A DNA stretch of 64,000 nt, from positions 160,727 through 224,726 of the forward strand of contig NZ_BLRL01000007.1 in NCBI RefSeq assembly GCF_015082335.1, written 5' to 3'. Positions 19,273-28,405 of the stretch are shown here, in pieces. The translations under genes and the position numbers were made by a program. The stretch comes from Moritella sp. F3 (lineage in GTDB: Bacteria; Pseudomonadota; Gammaproteobacteria; Enterobacterales; Moritellaceae). Each line of letters opens with the position of its first letter. Within the stretch, counting starts at the first letter, position 1. The notes beneath the pieces are model-generated. The model was not told where the DNA came from. It worked only from the letters and a program-made list of their open reading frames with translations, and did no database searches.

Positions 19273-19731
19273 ATGGACATCCGTAAAATTAAAAAACTGA
19301 TTGAACTAGTTGAAGAATCTGGCATTGCAGAATTAGAAATTTCTGAAGGCGAAGAGTCAGTACGAATCAATCGTTTTAGCAGCACAGCAGCGCCAGCACA
19401 AGTTCAATATGCAGCGGCAGCGGCACCTGCTCCAGTAGCAGCGCCAGTAGCAGCTCCTCTCGCAGCAGCTGTTGAAGCAGCTCCAGCAGAAGCAACGGGT
19501 CATCAGGTTCGCTCTCCTATGGTTGGTACTTTCTATAATGCTGTATCTCCAGGTGCAGCTCCTTTTGTTGCGGTTGGCCAAACAGTAAATGTTGGCGATA
19601 CTCTATGTATCTTAGAAGCAATGAAAATGATGAACCAAATCGAATCAGATAAAGCTGGTGTAGTGAAAGCTATCCTAGCAACAGACGGTCAAGCTATTGA
19701 GTTTGATGAACCTCTTTTCATCATTGAATAA
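19273..19731 (+). CDS. accB: Biotin carboxyl carrier protein of acetyl-CoA carboxylase
   Basis: Carries the biotin that is carboxylated by AccC and handed to AccAD, the first committed step of fatty-acid synthesis. An N-terminal helical segment ([19 protein letters not shown]) is followed by an Ala/Pro-rich flexible linker (about residues 35-75) and the C-terminal biotinyl domain. The biotinylation motif EAMKMM (Lys about 118) is intact. The linker is nearly pure Ala/Pro/Val/Glu. Co-transcribed with aroQ and accC; accC starts 14 bp later. Confidence 0.97.
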   Translation: MDIRKIKKLIELVEESGIAELEISEGEESVRINRFSSTAAPAQVQYAAAAAPAPVAAPVAAPLAAAVEAAPAEATGHQVRSPMVGTFYNAVSPGAAPFVAVGQTVNVGDTLCILEAMKMMNQIESDKAGVVKAILATDGQAIEFDEPLFIIE

Positions 19732-19745
19732 CTACGGAGTTTCCA

Positions 19746-21104
19746 ATGTTGGATAAAGTTGTTATCGCCAACCGTGGCGAAATTGCATTGCGTATTCTTC
19801 GTGCTTGTAAAGAATTAGGCATTAAGACGGTTGCTGTACACTCAACAGCAGATCGTGAATTAAAGCACGTATTATTAGCTGATGAAACAGTTTGTATTGG
19901 TAAACCAGCAGCGACAGACAGTTACTTAAATGTACCTGCAATCTTAAGCGCTGCAGAAATCACGGGCGCGGTTGCCGTTCACCCAGGTTATGGTTTCCTA
20001 GCTGAAAACGCTGATTTTGCAGAACAAGTTGAACATTCAGGTTTTATTTTCATCGGTCCTAAAGCTGAAACTATTCGTCTAATGGGCGATAAAGTATCTG
20101 CGATTGCGGCAATGAAAAAAGCCGGCGTACCTTGTGTACCAGGTTCTGATGGTCCACTTGATACTGACGCTCAACGTAACAAGAAAATTGCTAAACGCAT
20201 CGGTTACCCGATCATTATTAAAGCTGCCGGTGGCGGTGGTGGTCGTGGTATGCGTGTTGTACATGAAGAAGCTGATCTGCTTGATTCAATTGCGTTAACA
20301 CGTAACGAAGCGGGTTCATTCTTTGGTAATGACATGGTTTACATGGAAAAATTCCTAGAAAACCCACGTCACATCGAAGTACAAGTACTGGCTGATGGTC
20401 AAGGTAACGCGATCCACCTTGGCGAACGCGATTGTTCACTACAACGTCGTCACCAAAAAGTAGTTGAAGAAGCGCCAGCACCGGGCATTACCGCTGATCT
20501 ACGTCGCCATATTGGTGAACGTTGTAGCCGTGCTTGTGTTGATATCAACTATCGTGGTGCAGGTACGTTCGAATTTCTTTATGAAAATGGCGAATTCTAT
20601 TTCATCGAAATGAATACCCGTATTCAAGTTGAACACACCATCACAGAAATGGTTACAGGCATTGATTTAATCAAAGCACAACTACGTGTTGCTGCGGGTA
20701 TGCCATTAACGATTTCTCAAGATGAAGTGCGCTTAACTGGTCATTCAATTGAGTGCCGTATTAACGCCGAAGATCCAGAGACATTTATTCCAAGTCCTGG
20801 TCAGATCAAACGTTTCCATGCCGCTGGCGGTTTTGGTGTGCGTTGGGAATCGCATGTTTATGCGGGTTATAAAGTACCACCACATTATGATTCAATGATC
20901 GGTAAGTTAATCACTTACGGTGAAAATCGTGACGTAGCAATCTCAAGAATGCGTAATGCATTAAGCGAGATGGTAATTGATGGTATCAAGACTAATATCC
21001 CATTACATCTTGAAATTTTAAAAGATGAAAACTTCCAAAATGGTGGCACTAACATCCATTATTTAGAGAAGAAATTAGATTTGAAAGCACAAAGCAAAAA
21101 ATAA
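19746..21104 (+). CDS. accC: Biotin carboxylase subunit of acetyl-CoA carboxylase
   Basis: ATP-dependent carboxylation of biotin on AccB. 452 residues. ATP-grasp features: N-terminal [15 protein letters not shown], the glycine-rich loop [12 protein letters not shown] (about 159-170), [13 protein letters not shown], and the catalytic region [25 protein letters not shown] ribosome site. In E. coli accBC is followed by yhdT-panF-prmA; here the operon ends with a terminator, and yhdT-panF and prmA lie elsewhere in the window. Confidence 0.98.
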   Translation: MLDKVVIANRGEIALRILRACKELGIKTVAVHSTADRELKHVLLADETVCIGKPAATDSYLNVPAILSAAEITGAVAVHPGYGFLAENADFAEQVEHSGFIFIGPKAETIRLMGDKVSAIAAMKKAGVPCVPGSDGPLDTDAQRNKKIAKRIGYPIIIKAAGGGGGRGMRVVHEEADLLDSIALTRNEAGSFFGNDMVYMEKFLENPRHIEVQVLADGQGNAIHLGERDCSLQRRHQKVVEEAPAPGITADLRRHIGERCSRACVDINYRGAGTFEFLYENGEFYFIEMNTRIQVEHTITEMVTGIDLIKAQLRVAAGMPLTISQDEVRLTGHSIECRINAEDPETFIPSPGQIKRFHAAGGFGVRWESHVYAGYKVPPHYDSMIGKLITYGENRDVAISRMRNALSEMVIDGIKTNIPLHLEILKDENFQNGGTNIHYLEKKLDLKAQSKK

Positions 21105-21563
21105 TCTAAGTTTTAATTAATACTGAGAAGCCCAAGCGATTTATTCGACTTGGGCTTTTTATTATCCCGATTTTTTATTACCTTAATATTTATTCCCGTC
21201 ATCGTTATTATTATCGTAGGTATTATTATCTGGTATTACCTGTGAAGTCGAACGGCTAATGCGCCATATTCACCAGTCAAAATCCTCAGTGCTGACTCCA
21301 AATCTATAAAAAACAGACATAAAAAGCTTAAAAAAGTCTGATGAGCGTACGCTTAAAGCCATTTCGACTTTAAATCTCGTTGCTTAGATCATTTATTATG
21401 ATCCTGCAGATAATTTTCCCTATAGGCACTTTTTTTATGCCCTGAAAAAAACACACTGTGTACAAGTTCTTGTCGCCACTATAAATTTTATTGTAGTTTA
21501 ATGGCAATGTTAACAATGAGATAGGCTCTGTCATTGCATCAATATTTATTACAGGGAATCATT
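21105..21563. other. accC-chitinase intergenic region with accC terminator
   Basis: A clear terminator, AAGCCCAAG (21128-21136) / CTTGGGCTT (21149-21157) plus T-run, ends accC. The following 400 bases contain AT-rich DNA and a few short weak inverted repeats but no gene that I can support. The chitinase promoter should lie in the last 150 bases. I could not pick a convincing CRP or chitin-sensor site. Confidence 0.6.
21128..21162 (+). terminator. Intrinsic terminator of aroQ-accB-accC
   Basis: 9-bp perfect GC-rich stem with 12-nt loop followed by TTTTT. Confidence 0.9.
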
Positions 21564-23216
21564 ATGAAGCTTAAATCGATACTTTCAGCGGCTATTTTTA
21601 CCGGCTTATTCTCCACCGCAGGGATTGCAGGGACAATCACATCACAAGACGATAATGTCGTCGTTGGTTACTGGCATAACTGGTGTGATGGGCGAGGATA
21701 CCAGGGAGGGAATGCACCATGCGTTGAACTCAACGCGGTTAACCCACAATACAACGTGGTGAATATTTCATTCATGAAAGTTTATGATACCGCAGAAGGC
21801 CGTATTCCTACATTTAAACTAGACCCTACGATAGGCCTGAGTGAAGCAGAGTTTATCGCTCAAATTGATACCCTTAACAGCCAAGGACGTAGTGTATTAA
21901 TCGCGCTTGGTGGCGCTGATGCGCATATCGAACTAACACGTGGCGACGAAGATGCGCTCGCAGCAGAAATTATTAGACTCTCCGATCTTTATGGATTTGA
22001 TGGGCTCGATATTGATTTAGAACAAGCAGCCATCACCGCAAAAGATAACCAATTTGTTATTCCTGCAGCATTAAAAATGGTGAAAGATCATTACCGTAAA
22101 ACCGGTGATAACTTTATGATCACCATGGCACCGGAATTCCCTTACTTAACCGCTAATGGCGCCTACACTCCCTACCTCACTGAGCTTGATGGTTACTATG
22201 ACTTCATCAATCCACAATTCTATAACCAGGGTGGCGACGGTCTGTGGATTGAAGGCATCGGCTGGATAGCACAAAATAATGACGAACTAAAAGAAGAATT
22301 TATTTACTACATTGCCGATTCACTGATTAATGGCACCCGTAATTACCATAAGATCCCGCATGATAAATTAGTCTTCGGCCTACCTTCGAGTATCGATGCT
22401 GCCGCCACGGGTTACATTAAAGATCCGCAAGATTTATACAAGGCTTTTGATCGTTTAAAAGCCCAAGGCCAGCCACTCCGCGGCGTGATGACGTGGTCAG
22501 TCAACTGGGACATGGGCACGGATGCGGCGAATAACAGCTACAATCAACAGTTCATTAAAGATTATGGCAATTATATCCATAATCAATTACCCCCAGTGAC
22601 AGACATGGCGCCGACTTTATCGGGGATTGTCGATACGCGTGTCGAGCTCGACAGCAACTTTGACCCATTAATCGGGATCACAGCCAAAGACTATCAAGGT
22701 AACGATATAACAGCCGATATTACCGTCTCGGGAAGTGCTAATACCCATCAAGTCGGTGACTACCTATTAACTTACAGCGTCAGCAGTGATGATGAAACCA
22801 CTAAGCAACCTCGTAAGGTAACCGTATACGAAATATTACCTGCTTTTACAGGCATAGCTGATAGCACCGTTGTCATTGGTAGTGAATTTGACCCGATGCA
22901 AGGCGTTAGTGCCAGCCATCCAACGCAAGGTGATCTCACCGCCAATATCACCGTAACAGGTGAAGTTGATACTCATGTCGTCGGGGTATACGAACTAACT
23001 TACAGCCTATTTTATGGTCAGGATAATCAGCAGAATATGACCGATAAACGTATCGTTACCGTTGTCAGTGATGCGGTGAGTAATGATGATTGGCAAGTAG
23101 GAAGTACTTATGTCAAAGATGATAAAGTCACCCATAACGGCGCGACTTGGACTGCGCAATGGTGGACTAAAGGTGAAGAACCAGGAACCACAGGCGAATG
23201 GGGAGTTTGGCGTTAG
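21564..23216 (+). CDS. Secreted GH18 chitinase with Ig-like modules and C-terminal CBM5/12
   Basis: Hydrolyses beta-1,4-linked N-acetylglucosamine polymers outside the cell. A signal peptide (MKLKSILSA to AGIAG) precedes a GH18 barrel from about residue 30 to 350. The barrel contains the family motif DGLDIDLE at 146-153, with Glu153 the acid/base. MAPEFPYL and the VMTWSVNWD motif on strand 8 also fit. Two about 80-residue immunoglobulin-like repeats (DUF5011-type, each with DTRVELDSNFDP/STVVIGSEFDP starts) follow. The final 45 residues (WQVGSTYVKDDKVTHNG ... WWTKGEEPG) are a chitin-binding CBM5/12. The start at 21564 has AGGGA 7 bases upstream; an upstream in-frame TTG would spoil the signal peptide. 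It lies between acc genes and the phosphonate locus, with its own terminator. Confidence 0.94.
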   Translation: MKLKSILSAAIFTGLFSTAGIAGTITSQDDNVVVGYWHNWCDGRGYQGGNAPCVELNAVNPQYNVVNISFMKVYDTAEGRIPTFKLDPTIGLSEAEFIAQIDTLNSQGRSVLIALGGADAHIELTRGDEDALAAEIIRLSDLYGFDGLDIDLEQAAITAKDNQFVIPAALKMVKDHYRKTGDNFMITMAPEFPYLTANGAYTPYLTELDGYYDFINPQFYNQGGDGLWIEGIGWIAQNNDELKEEFIYYIADSLINGTRNYHKIPHDKLVFGLPSSIDAAATGYIKDPQDLYKAFDRLKAQGQPLRGVMTWSVNWDMGTDAANNSYNQQFIKDYGNYIHNQLPPVTDMAPTLSGIVDTRVELDSNFDPLIGITAKDYQGNDITADITVSGSANTHQVGDYLLTYSVSSDDETTKQPRKVTVYEILPAFTGIADSTVVIGSEFDPMQGVSASHPTQGDLTANITVTGEVDTHVVGVYELTYSLFYGQDNQQNMTDKRIVTVVSDAVSNDDWQVGSTYVKDDKVTHNGATWTAQWWTKGEEPGTTGEWGVWR

Positions 23217-23232
23217 AATGAGCTAAGGCACT

Positions 23233-23271
23233 AATCCAGTATTCACTTTACGTGTGTACTGGATTTTATTG
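23233..23271 (+). terminator. Terminator of the chitinase gene
   Basis: AATCCAGT (23233-23240) pairs with ACTGGATT (23258-23265), followed by TTATTGT; convergent FAD oxidase gene ends at 23287. Confidence 0.65.
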
Positions 23272-23286
23272 TACTCGGCGATTAAA

Positions 23287-24741
23287 TTATTTGTCTGCTT
23301 TACCCGCCGCATTAGCAAATTTAGCCAACTGCTTATCAAACCAAAATGGCTGCGTTTCATTGTCCTCACAACGCTCTTTACGACGAATGGCATTACGGAC
23401 CAACATAGTGCCCCCCCAACGAATTGGCTCCGGTGGGAAGCCACCTTTTGGCCCTGTCGTTAAACCGTTATGACTCCACTTATCATGATTTCCTAACAGC
23501 ATGGAGGATAAGATCTTACCGCCAATCCAAGTCTGCCCTACACCACTACCGGAATAACCAAAGCCATAATAAATATTACCGCTTTCTTCAACCTTACCGA
23601 AGAATGGCAATCCCGTCGCAGAGCGATCAGAAGGTCCTGTCCACGTGACAGCAAACTCTTCATCCACCAGCGCCGGAAATAATTTATCAAACGATTCACG
23701 TAATATTTTGCCATAGCGTGTGGGCTGATTAAAGAGCGGCCTTACCGCATTAGCATAAGAAAAATAATTCCCCCCTTTACCTAACATTAACCGGCCATCT
23801 GGTGTCGTTCGGTAATAATGCACAAACGTGCGCGAATCCAATATCGTTTTACCATCTGCTATGCCCATTTTAGCTAACTTTTCTGGTATCGGTTTGGTGA
23901 TCGCCATATCTGAAGATACCACTACAATTTTATTCTTAAACTGCGGAAATTGCTCTAACATCCAAGCATTTAATGCCATTACAGATTTTGTTGCATAGAC
24001 AGTCCCTTGCGGGGTATTAATCACCACTTTATGCTTATTTTCTTTAGTGCTGTTTACTGATTTGAGCGAATTATCATTAATCGCTAACATCGGCGTATTT
24101 TCATAAATACGAACTCCGAGTTCTTCGGCAACGCGTTTCAAACCACGGGCTAACTTACCCGGTTGCACACTCGCAGCGACAGGAGAAAAATGCCCTGACA
24201 GATGTAATGCAGAGCCGGCATGACGCTGTACTTTCTGCGTTTCCCAGGCCTGCCAACTGTTTAATTCATGTTTATCTAACGCGGCTAATGTTGCTTCTAA
24301 GCCACCGCTCTGCGCGGTATTTGTGGCAGTAAAGAGTGTGCCATCACGACGTAATTCGGCATCAATATTATGCTGTAAACAAAAGGTTTCAATTTCATCT
24401 ACCGCTTGCTCTGACGCTTTCACTAACTCAACAGCCTGCGCTTCACCATACAGACGTTTCATCGACAAGTATTTCGTCGACCAGGTCAACATACAACCGC
24501 CATTACGCCCTGACGCCCCACTACCACAGAGACTTTTCTCTATGATCATGACATCGAGGCTAGGTTGTTGCTGCTTGAGCTGAATTGCAGTCCATAATCC
24601 CGTATATCCACCACCGACAATACACACATCTGCAACGGTATCTTCGTTAAGCGTTTGTGGTGGCACGTTATTGCGGTAGTTCACTTCAAGATCCATTGCT
24701 TGTTGAAACCAAAAGGGTTGAAACTCAGGCTGTTTTTTCAT
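23287..24741 (-). CDS. FAD-dependent amine oxidase of the DAO family, AEP-locus associated
   Basis: Predicted to oxidise an amine with FAD. The dinucleotide fold DVCIVGGGYTGLW (about 38-50) and the GSGASGRNGGCM segment of DAO/PuuB-like oxidases are present, with a C-terminal FGYSGSGVGQTWIGG flavin loop. 484 residues, no signal peptide. Such FAD oxidoreductases recur next to phnW/phnX in 2-aminoethylphosphonate clusters and have been linked to oxidation of AEP or N-methyl-AEP; that role here is inferred from position. It lies 94 bp after phnX, beyond a terminator-like hairpin, so expression may depend on read-through or a promoter of its own. Confidence 0.82.
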   Translation of the reverse strand: MKKQPEFQPFWFQQAMDLEVNYRNNVPPQTLNEDTVADVCIVGGGYTGLWTAIQLKQQQPSLDVMIIEKSLCGSGASGRNGGCMLTWSTKYLSMKRLYGEAQAVELVKASEQAVDEIETFCLQHNIDAELRRDGTLFTATNTAQSGGLEATLAALDKHELNSWQAWETQKVQRHAGSALHLSGHFSPVAASVQPGKLARGLKRVAEELGVRIYENTPMLAINDNSLKSVNSTKENKHKVVINTPQGTVYATKSVMALNAWMLEQFPQFKNKIVVVSSDMAITKPIPEKLAKMGIADGKTILDSRTFVHYYRTTPDGRLMLGKGGNYFSYANAVRPLFNQPTRYGKILRESFDKLFPALVDEEFAVTWTGPSDRSATGLPFFGKVEESGNIYYGFGYSGSGVGQTWIGGKILSSMLLGNHDKWSHNGLTTGPKGGFPPEPIRWGGTMLVRNAIRRKERCEDNETQPFWFDKQLAKFANAAGKADK

Positions 24742-24772
24742 GCTTACACTCTGGATAGTTTTAATTTAATAT

Positions 24773-24802
24773 AAAAAAATAGCTAACCTTATGGCTAGCT
24801 AT
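24773..24802 (-). terminator. Terminator-like hairpin between phnX and the FAD oxidase
   Basis: On the minus strand ATAGCTA and TAGCTAT (7-bp perfect arms, 10-nt loop) are followed by a run of six or more T. It lies inside the presumed phnW-phnX-oxidase operon. Confidence 0.7.
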
Positions 24803-24835
24803 TAATCGTTAATTACTTAAGCTCAGCAACAACGA

Positions 24836-25678
24836 CTATGGACGTTCGCCAGCAGCTAAACGAGCATCAATATCGGCAACGACTTGTGGTAAGTCCGCGA
24901 TGGTATCAACCAGATAATGGGCATTGAACGGCGTGAAACGGTCACGCGCTTTTTCACGGGCTTGGTGTAATGTCGCTTCGTCTGCAGCTTGATATTCAGC
25001 CAGCGTTAGACCCGCTTCATTACCCGATAACAATAAACCGACAGTCCACATGCCAGCATTGTGACCTTCTGTTATACCCGGTACAGAATCATCAACCTTG
25101 ATACAAGCACCAACATCCGTCACAGCCATATCTATGACATTCTTAAGTACCATAAACGGTGCAGGACGACCACCAGCGGGTAAATCATCCGTCGCAACAA
25201 CACAATCAGGCAAGTAACCTTTGGCTGCAGCAACAGGGATCAGCTTGTCCATCACCACGCGTGGATAACCAGAACATGAACCGATTTTAACGCCTTGCTG
25301 CTTTAGCCCATTCACTACATCTAATGCGTGAGGAATTGGATCAGCATGCTCACCGACTTTAGCAATTTGTAGCGGCATGAATGTTTCGTAAATGGCATCA
25401 ATCTCAGCCTTGCTGATCGTTGTGCCAAACTGCGCCTGCCAGCGTGCTGCGACAGCCGGTAACTCAGATACAGCTTTAATGTGATCCCATTTACCCAGAC
25501 CCATTGGCACGCGCGCTTCTGCTAAGCTAATATCAAAATCATATTGCGCTTTAAATGCGGCAATAAAAATAGTCGTCGGTGCAAATGAACCGAAGTCAAC
25601 GATGGTGCCTGCCCAGTCAAAAATAACAGATTGAACATGATTAAGTTTTACTGACTGATCTTGTGCGATGTTAGACAT
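24836..25678 (-). CDS. phnX: Phosphonoacetaldehyde hydrolase (phosphonatase)
   Basis: Cleaves the C-P bond of phosphonoacetaldehyde to acetaldehyde and phosphate, the second step of AEP breakdown after PhnW. HAD nucleophile Asp21 is in FDWAGT (the class-specific D-W-A-G form), and the Schiff-base lysine is Lys63 in MGLGKWDH; the spacing matches characterised phosphonatases. Motif II is in GSCSGYPR and the acidic motif in KVDDSVPGI. 280 residues. 59 bp downstream of phnW on the same strand. Confidence 0.96.
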   Translation of the reverse strand: MSNIAQDQSVKLNHVQSVIFDWAGTIVDFGSFAPTTIFIAAFKAQYDFDISLAEARVPMGLGKWDHIKAVSELPAVAARWQAQFGTTISKAEIDAIYETFMPLQIAKVGEHADPIPHALDVVNGLKQQGVKIGSCSGYPRVVMDKLIPVAAAKGYLPDCVVATDDLPAGGRPAPFMVLKNVIDMAVTDVGACIKVDDSVPGITEGHNAGMWTVGLLLSGNEAGLTLAEYQAADEATLHQAREKARDRFTPFNAHYLVDTIADLPQVVADIDARLAAGERP

Positions 25679-25737
25679 AATAATATTTTCCCAAGTAACT
25701 ATTTATTAATGATTTTATGTATTAATTCATGTATGAA

Positions 25738-26844
25738 TTATGCCTTTAATTCCCAACATTTCGCAGTTTCCATCGCCACTAATAGACGTTGGATATCGCT
25801 TGGATGCACATCACCAATGTTACCAATACGGAAACAATCAGCGTTGGACACCTTACCAGGGTAGATAACAAAACCTTGTTCTTTAAGACGGTTATAAAAT
25901 TCTTTGAATTGATAATCACTGTGCGTCGGTGAGTAGAACGAAGTAATAATTGGCGAATGTAATGACGCATCAAGCAGCGTATCAAAACCCAGTTTCGCCA
26001 TACCAGCGACTAATGTTGTTTGGTTTTCTTGATAACGTTGATAACGCGCAGCAATGCCGCCTTCTTCTTCAAGCTCTAATAACGCTTGGTAGAATGCTCG
26101 CACAGTATGGGTTGGTGACGTAAAGCGCCACTTGCCGCCATTTTTTTCCATGCAATGCCATTGGTCATACAGATCCAGCGTTAATGAACGCGCTAGCCCT
26201 TTACATTTTTCCAGTTCAGCTTGACGCGCAATCACGAAGCCAAAACCGGGGACACCTTGAATGCATTTGTTGGCAGAGCTGATCATAAAATCAACGCCGA
26301 GCTCAGCCACATCCATTGGAATCCCACCAAAGCTCGACATCGCATCTAAAATAACGATCTTGCCGTGTTGTTTAGCCAGTTTAATCACATCATCAATTGG
26401 ATTAAGCATGCCCGTTGTTGTTTCGCAGTGCACGATCGCGACATGGGTAATGCTGTCATCAGCGCTTAATTTCGCTTCGACTTCAGTAATACTTGGTTGC
26501 GCAGTTTCACCCGGTGCAATCACGTCACAGGCAATATTTAAGTAATCTGCGATCTGAGCGATACGCGCACCGTAAGCACCGTTATCAACCACCAGCAATT
26601 TGCCGTCTGCAGGTATAACGCTACCGATTGTCGCTTCTACCGATGCAGTGCCACTGCCTTGCATCAGAACACTGGTATAACCCGATTGTTGGGTTGCTAG
26701 TTGAACTAACTTAGCGCGGATAACTTCAACAATGTCTTTGTTATATTCATCATCCCAAGTACACCAATCTTTTAGCATGGCTTCTCGTACACTTGCAGTT
26801 GTAGAAAGTGGACCCGGTGTTAGTAATAAATATTCGTTTTTCAT
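25738..26844 (-). CDS. phnW: 2-Aminoethylphosphonate:pyruvate aminotransferase
   Basis: Transfers the amino group of AEP to pyruvate, giving phosphonoacetaldehyde and alanine; PLP-dependent class V aminotransferase. N-terminal [25 protein letters not shown], the LDAMSSFGG segment and the PLP-lysine motif SANKCIQG (near residue 190) are all as in PhnW. I choose the Met at 26844 (368 residues, the family length), with GGAAG 5 bases upstream; the Met at 26856 abuts the operator at 26858 and lacks a ribosome site. First gene of the minus-strand AEP operon. Confidence 0.96.
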   Translation of the reverse strand: MKNEYLLLTPGPLSTTASVREAMLKDWCTWDDEYNKDIVEVIRAKLVQLATQQSGYTSVLMQGSGTASVEATIGSVIPADGKLLVVDNGAYGARIAQIADYLNIACDVIAPGETAQPSITEVEAKLSADDSITHVAIVHCETTTGMLNPIDDVIKLAKQHGKIVILDAMSSFGGIPMDVAELGVDFMISSANKCIQGVPGFGFVIARQAELEKCKGLARSLTLDLYDQWHCMEKNGGKWRFTSPTHTVRAFYQALLELEEEGGIAARYQRYQENQTTLVAGMAKLGFDTLLDASLHSPIITSFYSPTHSDYQFKEFYNRLKEQGFVIYPGKVSNADCFRIGNIGDVHPSDIQRLLVAMETAKCWELKA

Positions 26845-26857
26845 CTCTGCTTCCATG

Positions 26858-26869
26858 TGGACTATACCA
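26858..26869. promoter_or_regulatory. PhnR/PhnF-type operator upstream of phnW
   Basis: Reads TGGTATAGTCCA on the minus strand, 13 bases before the phnW start. It is one of three near-identical 12-mers in the locus and matches the TGGT-N4-ACCA type site of GntR/HutC phosphonate regulators. Confidence 0.7.
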
Positions 26870-27090
26870 GTTTGATGAGAACTCTATCAGTCGATTGCTA
26901 GGTTGGTAAATAGGGTCACAGTAGAATTCATAAAAGCTTCATATTCGCAGACGTTAACAAAAAACGGCGAGAAAAGTGCTGAGATAAAAAACCAGAAATA
27001 AAAAACAATAAAATATATTAATTAATTTAACTGACATCAACCGGTCATATTAATGTCACAAAAGCACTCTATTATCGTTCCCAACAAATC

Positions 27091-27102
27091 TGGTACAGAC
27101 CA
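27091..27102. promoter_or_regulatory. PhnR/PhnF-type operator upstream of the AEP binding-protein gene
   Basis: TGGTACAGACCA, the most symmetric of the three copies (flanked by TC and GA so the arms extend to TCTGGT/ACCAGA), 33 bases before the start of the binding-protein gene. Confidence 0.7.
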
Positions 27103-27135
27103 GAATCAACCGTTAATAATTTTTGGAGTTACCGA

Positions 27136-28143
27136 ATGAAACAACGTTGGATGATAGGTTCTATCGCTGCCCTAGGCGCCTTGTTTACTGCACCAGTATT
27201 TGCCGCAGAGGAAGTGGTGGTTTACACCGCCTTTGAAACGGATGTATTAGCAAAATACAAAATTGCGTTTGAAAAAGCGAATCCAGATATCGATATTAAA
27301 TGGGTACGAGATTCAACGGGTATCATGACAGCCAAGTTACTTGCAGAAAAAAATAACCCTCGCGCAGAAGTCGTTTGGGGTCTCGCAGGCTCATCAATGG
27401 CACTGCTTAAAAATGCCGGTATCTTAAAACCCTATTCTCCAAAAGGTGTCGAGAATCTACGTACAAGCATGATCGACCCTGAAGAAAACAAAGCATGGTA
27501 TGGCAATGACGCCTGGTTTAATGCCATCTGCTTTAACGAATACGTCGCAAAACAATATAACTTACCAAAACCAACATCGTGGGATGACCTACTAAAACCG
27601 ATTTACAAAGGTCATATCGCTATGCCAAACCCGGCATCATCAGGTACGGGGTACATGCAAGTGTCAGCATGGTTACAAACCATGGGTGAAGATAAAGGCT
27701 GGAGCTACATGGCGAAGCTGAATAACAACATTGCACATTACACGCATTCAGGGTCTAAACCTTGTGTACAAGCAGGTATGGGTGAAGTGGCGATTGGTGT
27801 GTCGATGGCATTACGTGGCGCAAAATTAAAAACACAAGGCGCACCACTTGACGTGATCTTACCTGACGGCGGCATTGGTTGGGAGTCAGAAGCGGTTGGC
27901 CTCGTGAAACCATCGGCGGCAGCAAAGCGCGTTGTTGATTGGTCTATCTCAAAACAAGCAAACGAATTATACAATGAATCTTACGCATTAGTTGGCCATA
28001 AAGACGTGAGTAAAACCGTAACGAACTATCCAAATGTACAAGACGCGATGGTCGAAATGGACTTTGGAAAAATGGCCAATGACCGTAAAGTGGTACTACG
28101 TACATGGTCAGATAAATTTGATTCAAAATCTGAAGCGAAATAG
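27136..28143 (+). CDS. phnS: 2-Aminoethylphosphonate ABC transporter, periplasmic binding protein (PhnS type)
   Basis: Periplasmic receptor for AEP import. A signal peptide (MKQRWMIGSIAALGALFTAPVFA, cleavage after Ala24) is followed by an iron/polyamine-type bilobal fold: VVVYTAFETDVLAKYK at the N-terminus and NPASSGTGYMQVSAW in the hinge region. 335 residues. GGAG ribosome site 8 bases from the ATG. Identity as the AEP receptor rests on its place divergent from phnW-phnX and the PhnR-type regulator in the same block; the fold alone would also fit Fe3+ or thiamine binding proteins. A hairpin follows the gene. Confidence 0.9.
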   Translation: MKQRWMIGSIAALGALFTAPVFAAEEVVVYTAFETDVLAKYKIAFEKANPDIDIKWVRDSTGIMTAKLLAEKNNPRAEVVWGLAGSSMALLKNAGILKPYSPKGVENLRTSMIDPEENKAWYGNDAWFNAICFNEYVAKQYNLPKPTSWDDLLKPIYKGHIAMPNPASSGTGYMQVSAWLQTMGEDKGWSYMAKLNNNIAHYTHSGSKPCVQAGMGEVAIGVSMALRGAKLKTQGAPLDVILPDGGIGWESEAVGLVKPSAAAKRVVDWSISKQANELYNESYALVGHKDVSKTVTNYPNVQDAMVEMDFGKMANDRKVVLRTWSDKFDSKSEAK

Positions 28144-28205
28144 TCATTAACTAATGCTTATTACTCAATAATAATCACGCTATTTTATGCTAATTTAAAC
28201 GAATT

Positions 28206-28236
28206 CAAGTGTTATTTATAACACTTGGATTTTTCG
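28206..28236 (+). terminator. Intra-operon hairpin after phnS
   Basis: CAAGTGTTAT (28206-28215) and ATAACACTTG (28218-28227), perfect 10-bp arms with only a 2-nt gap, then GATTTTT. A terminator that would separate phnS from phnT-phnU-phnR. Confidence 0.75.
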
Positions 28237-28385
28237 CCACCTGAAACATTTACTAATTTTAACAAACACTTAAGTAGATACACCACTGGGCACTTAACTA
28301 AAAATGGCAAAAATATAAATAAGTGTAAATGCATCACTAAAAAGCCCCACTGTCATCAAACTGTCACTAATGCTGCCTACCATAC

Positions 28386-28397
28386 TGGTATAGTCCA
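28386..28397. promoter_or_regulatory. PhnR/PhnF-type operator upstream of phnT
   Basis: TGGTATAGTCCA, identical to the phnW-side copy read on the other strand, ending 8 bases before the phnT ATG. Its presence after the phnS terminator implies a separate regulated promoter for phnT-phnU-phnR. Confidence 0.68.
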
Positions 28398-28405
28398 AAT
28401 AACAT

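Noticed and set aside
24751..24760. Possible fourth PhnR-type site (CTGGATAGTT) before the FAD oxidase
   Set aside because: It lacks one base of the core and the right half-site is lost (TTTT instead of CCA); too degenerate to claim.
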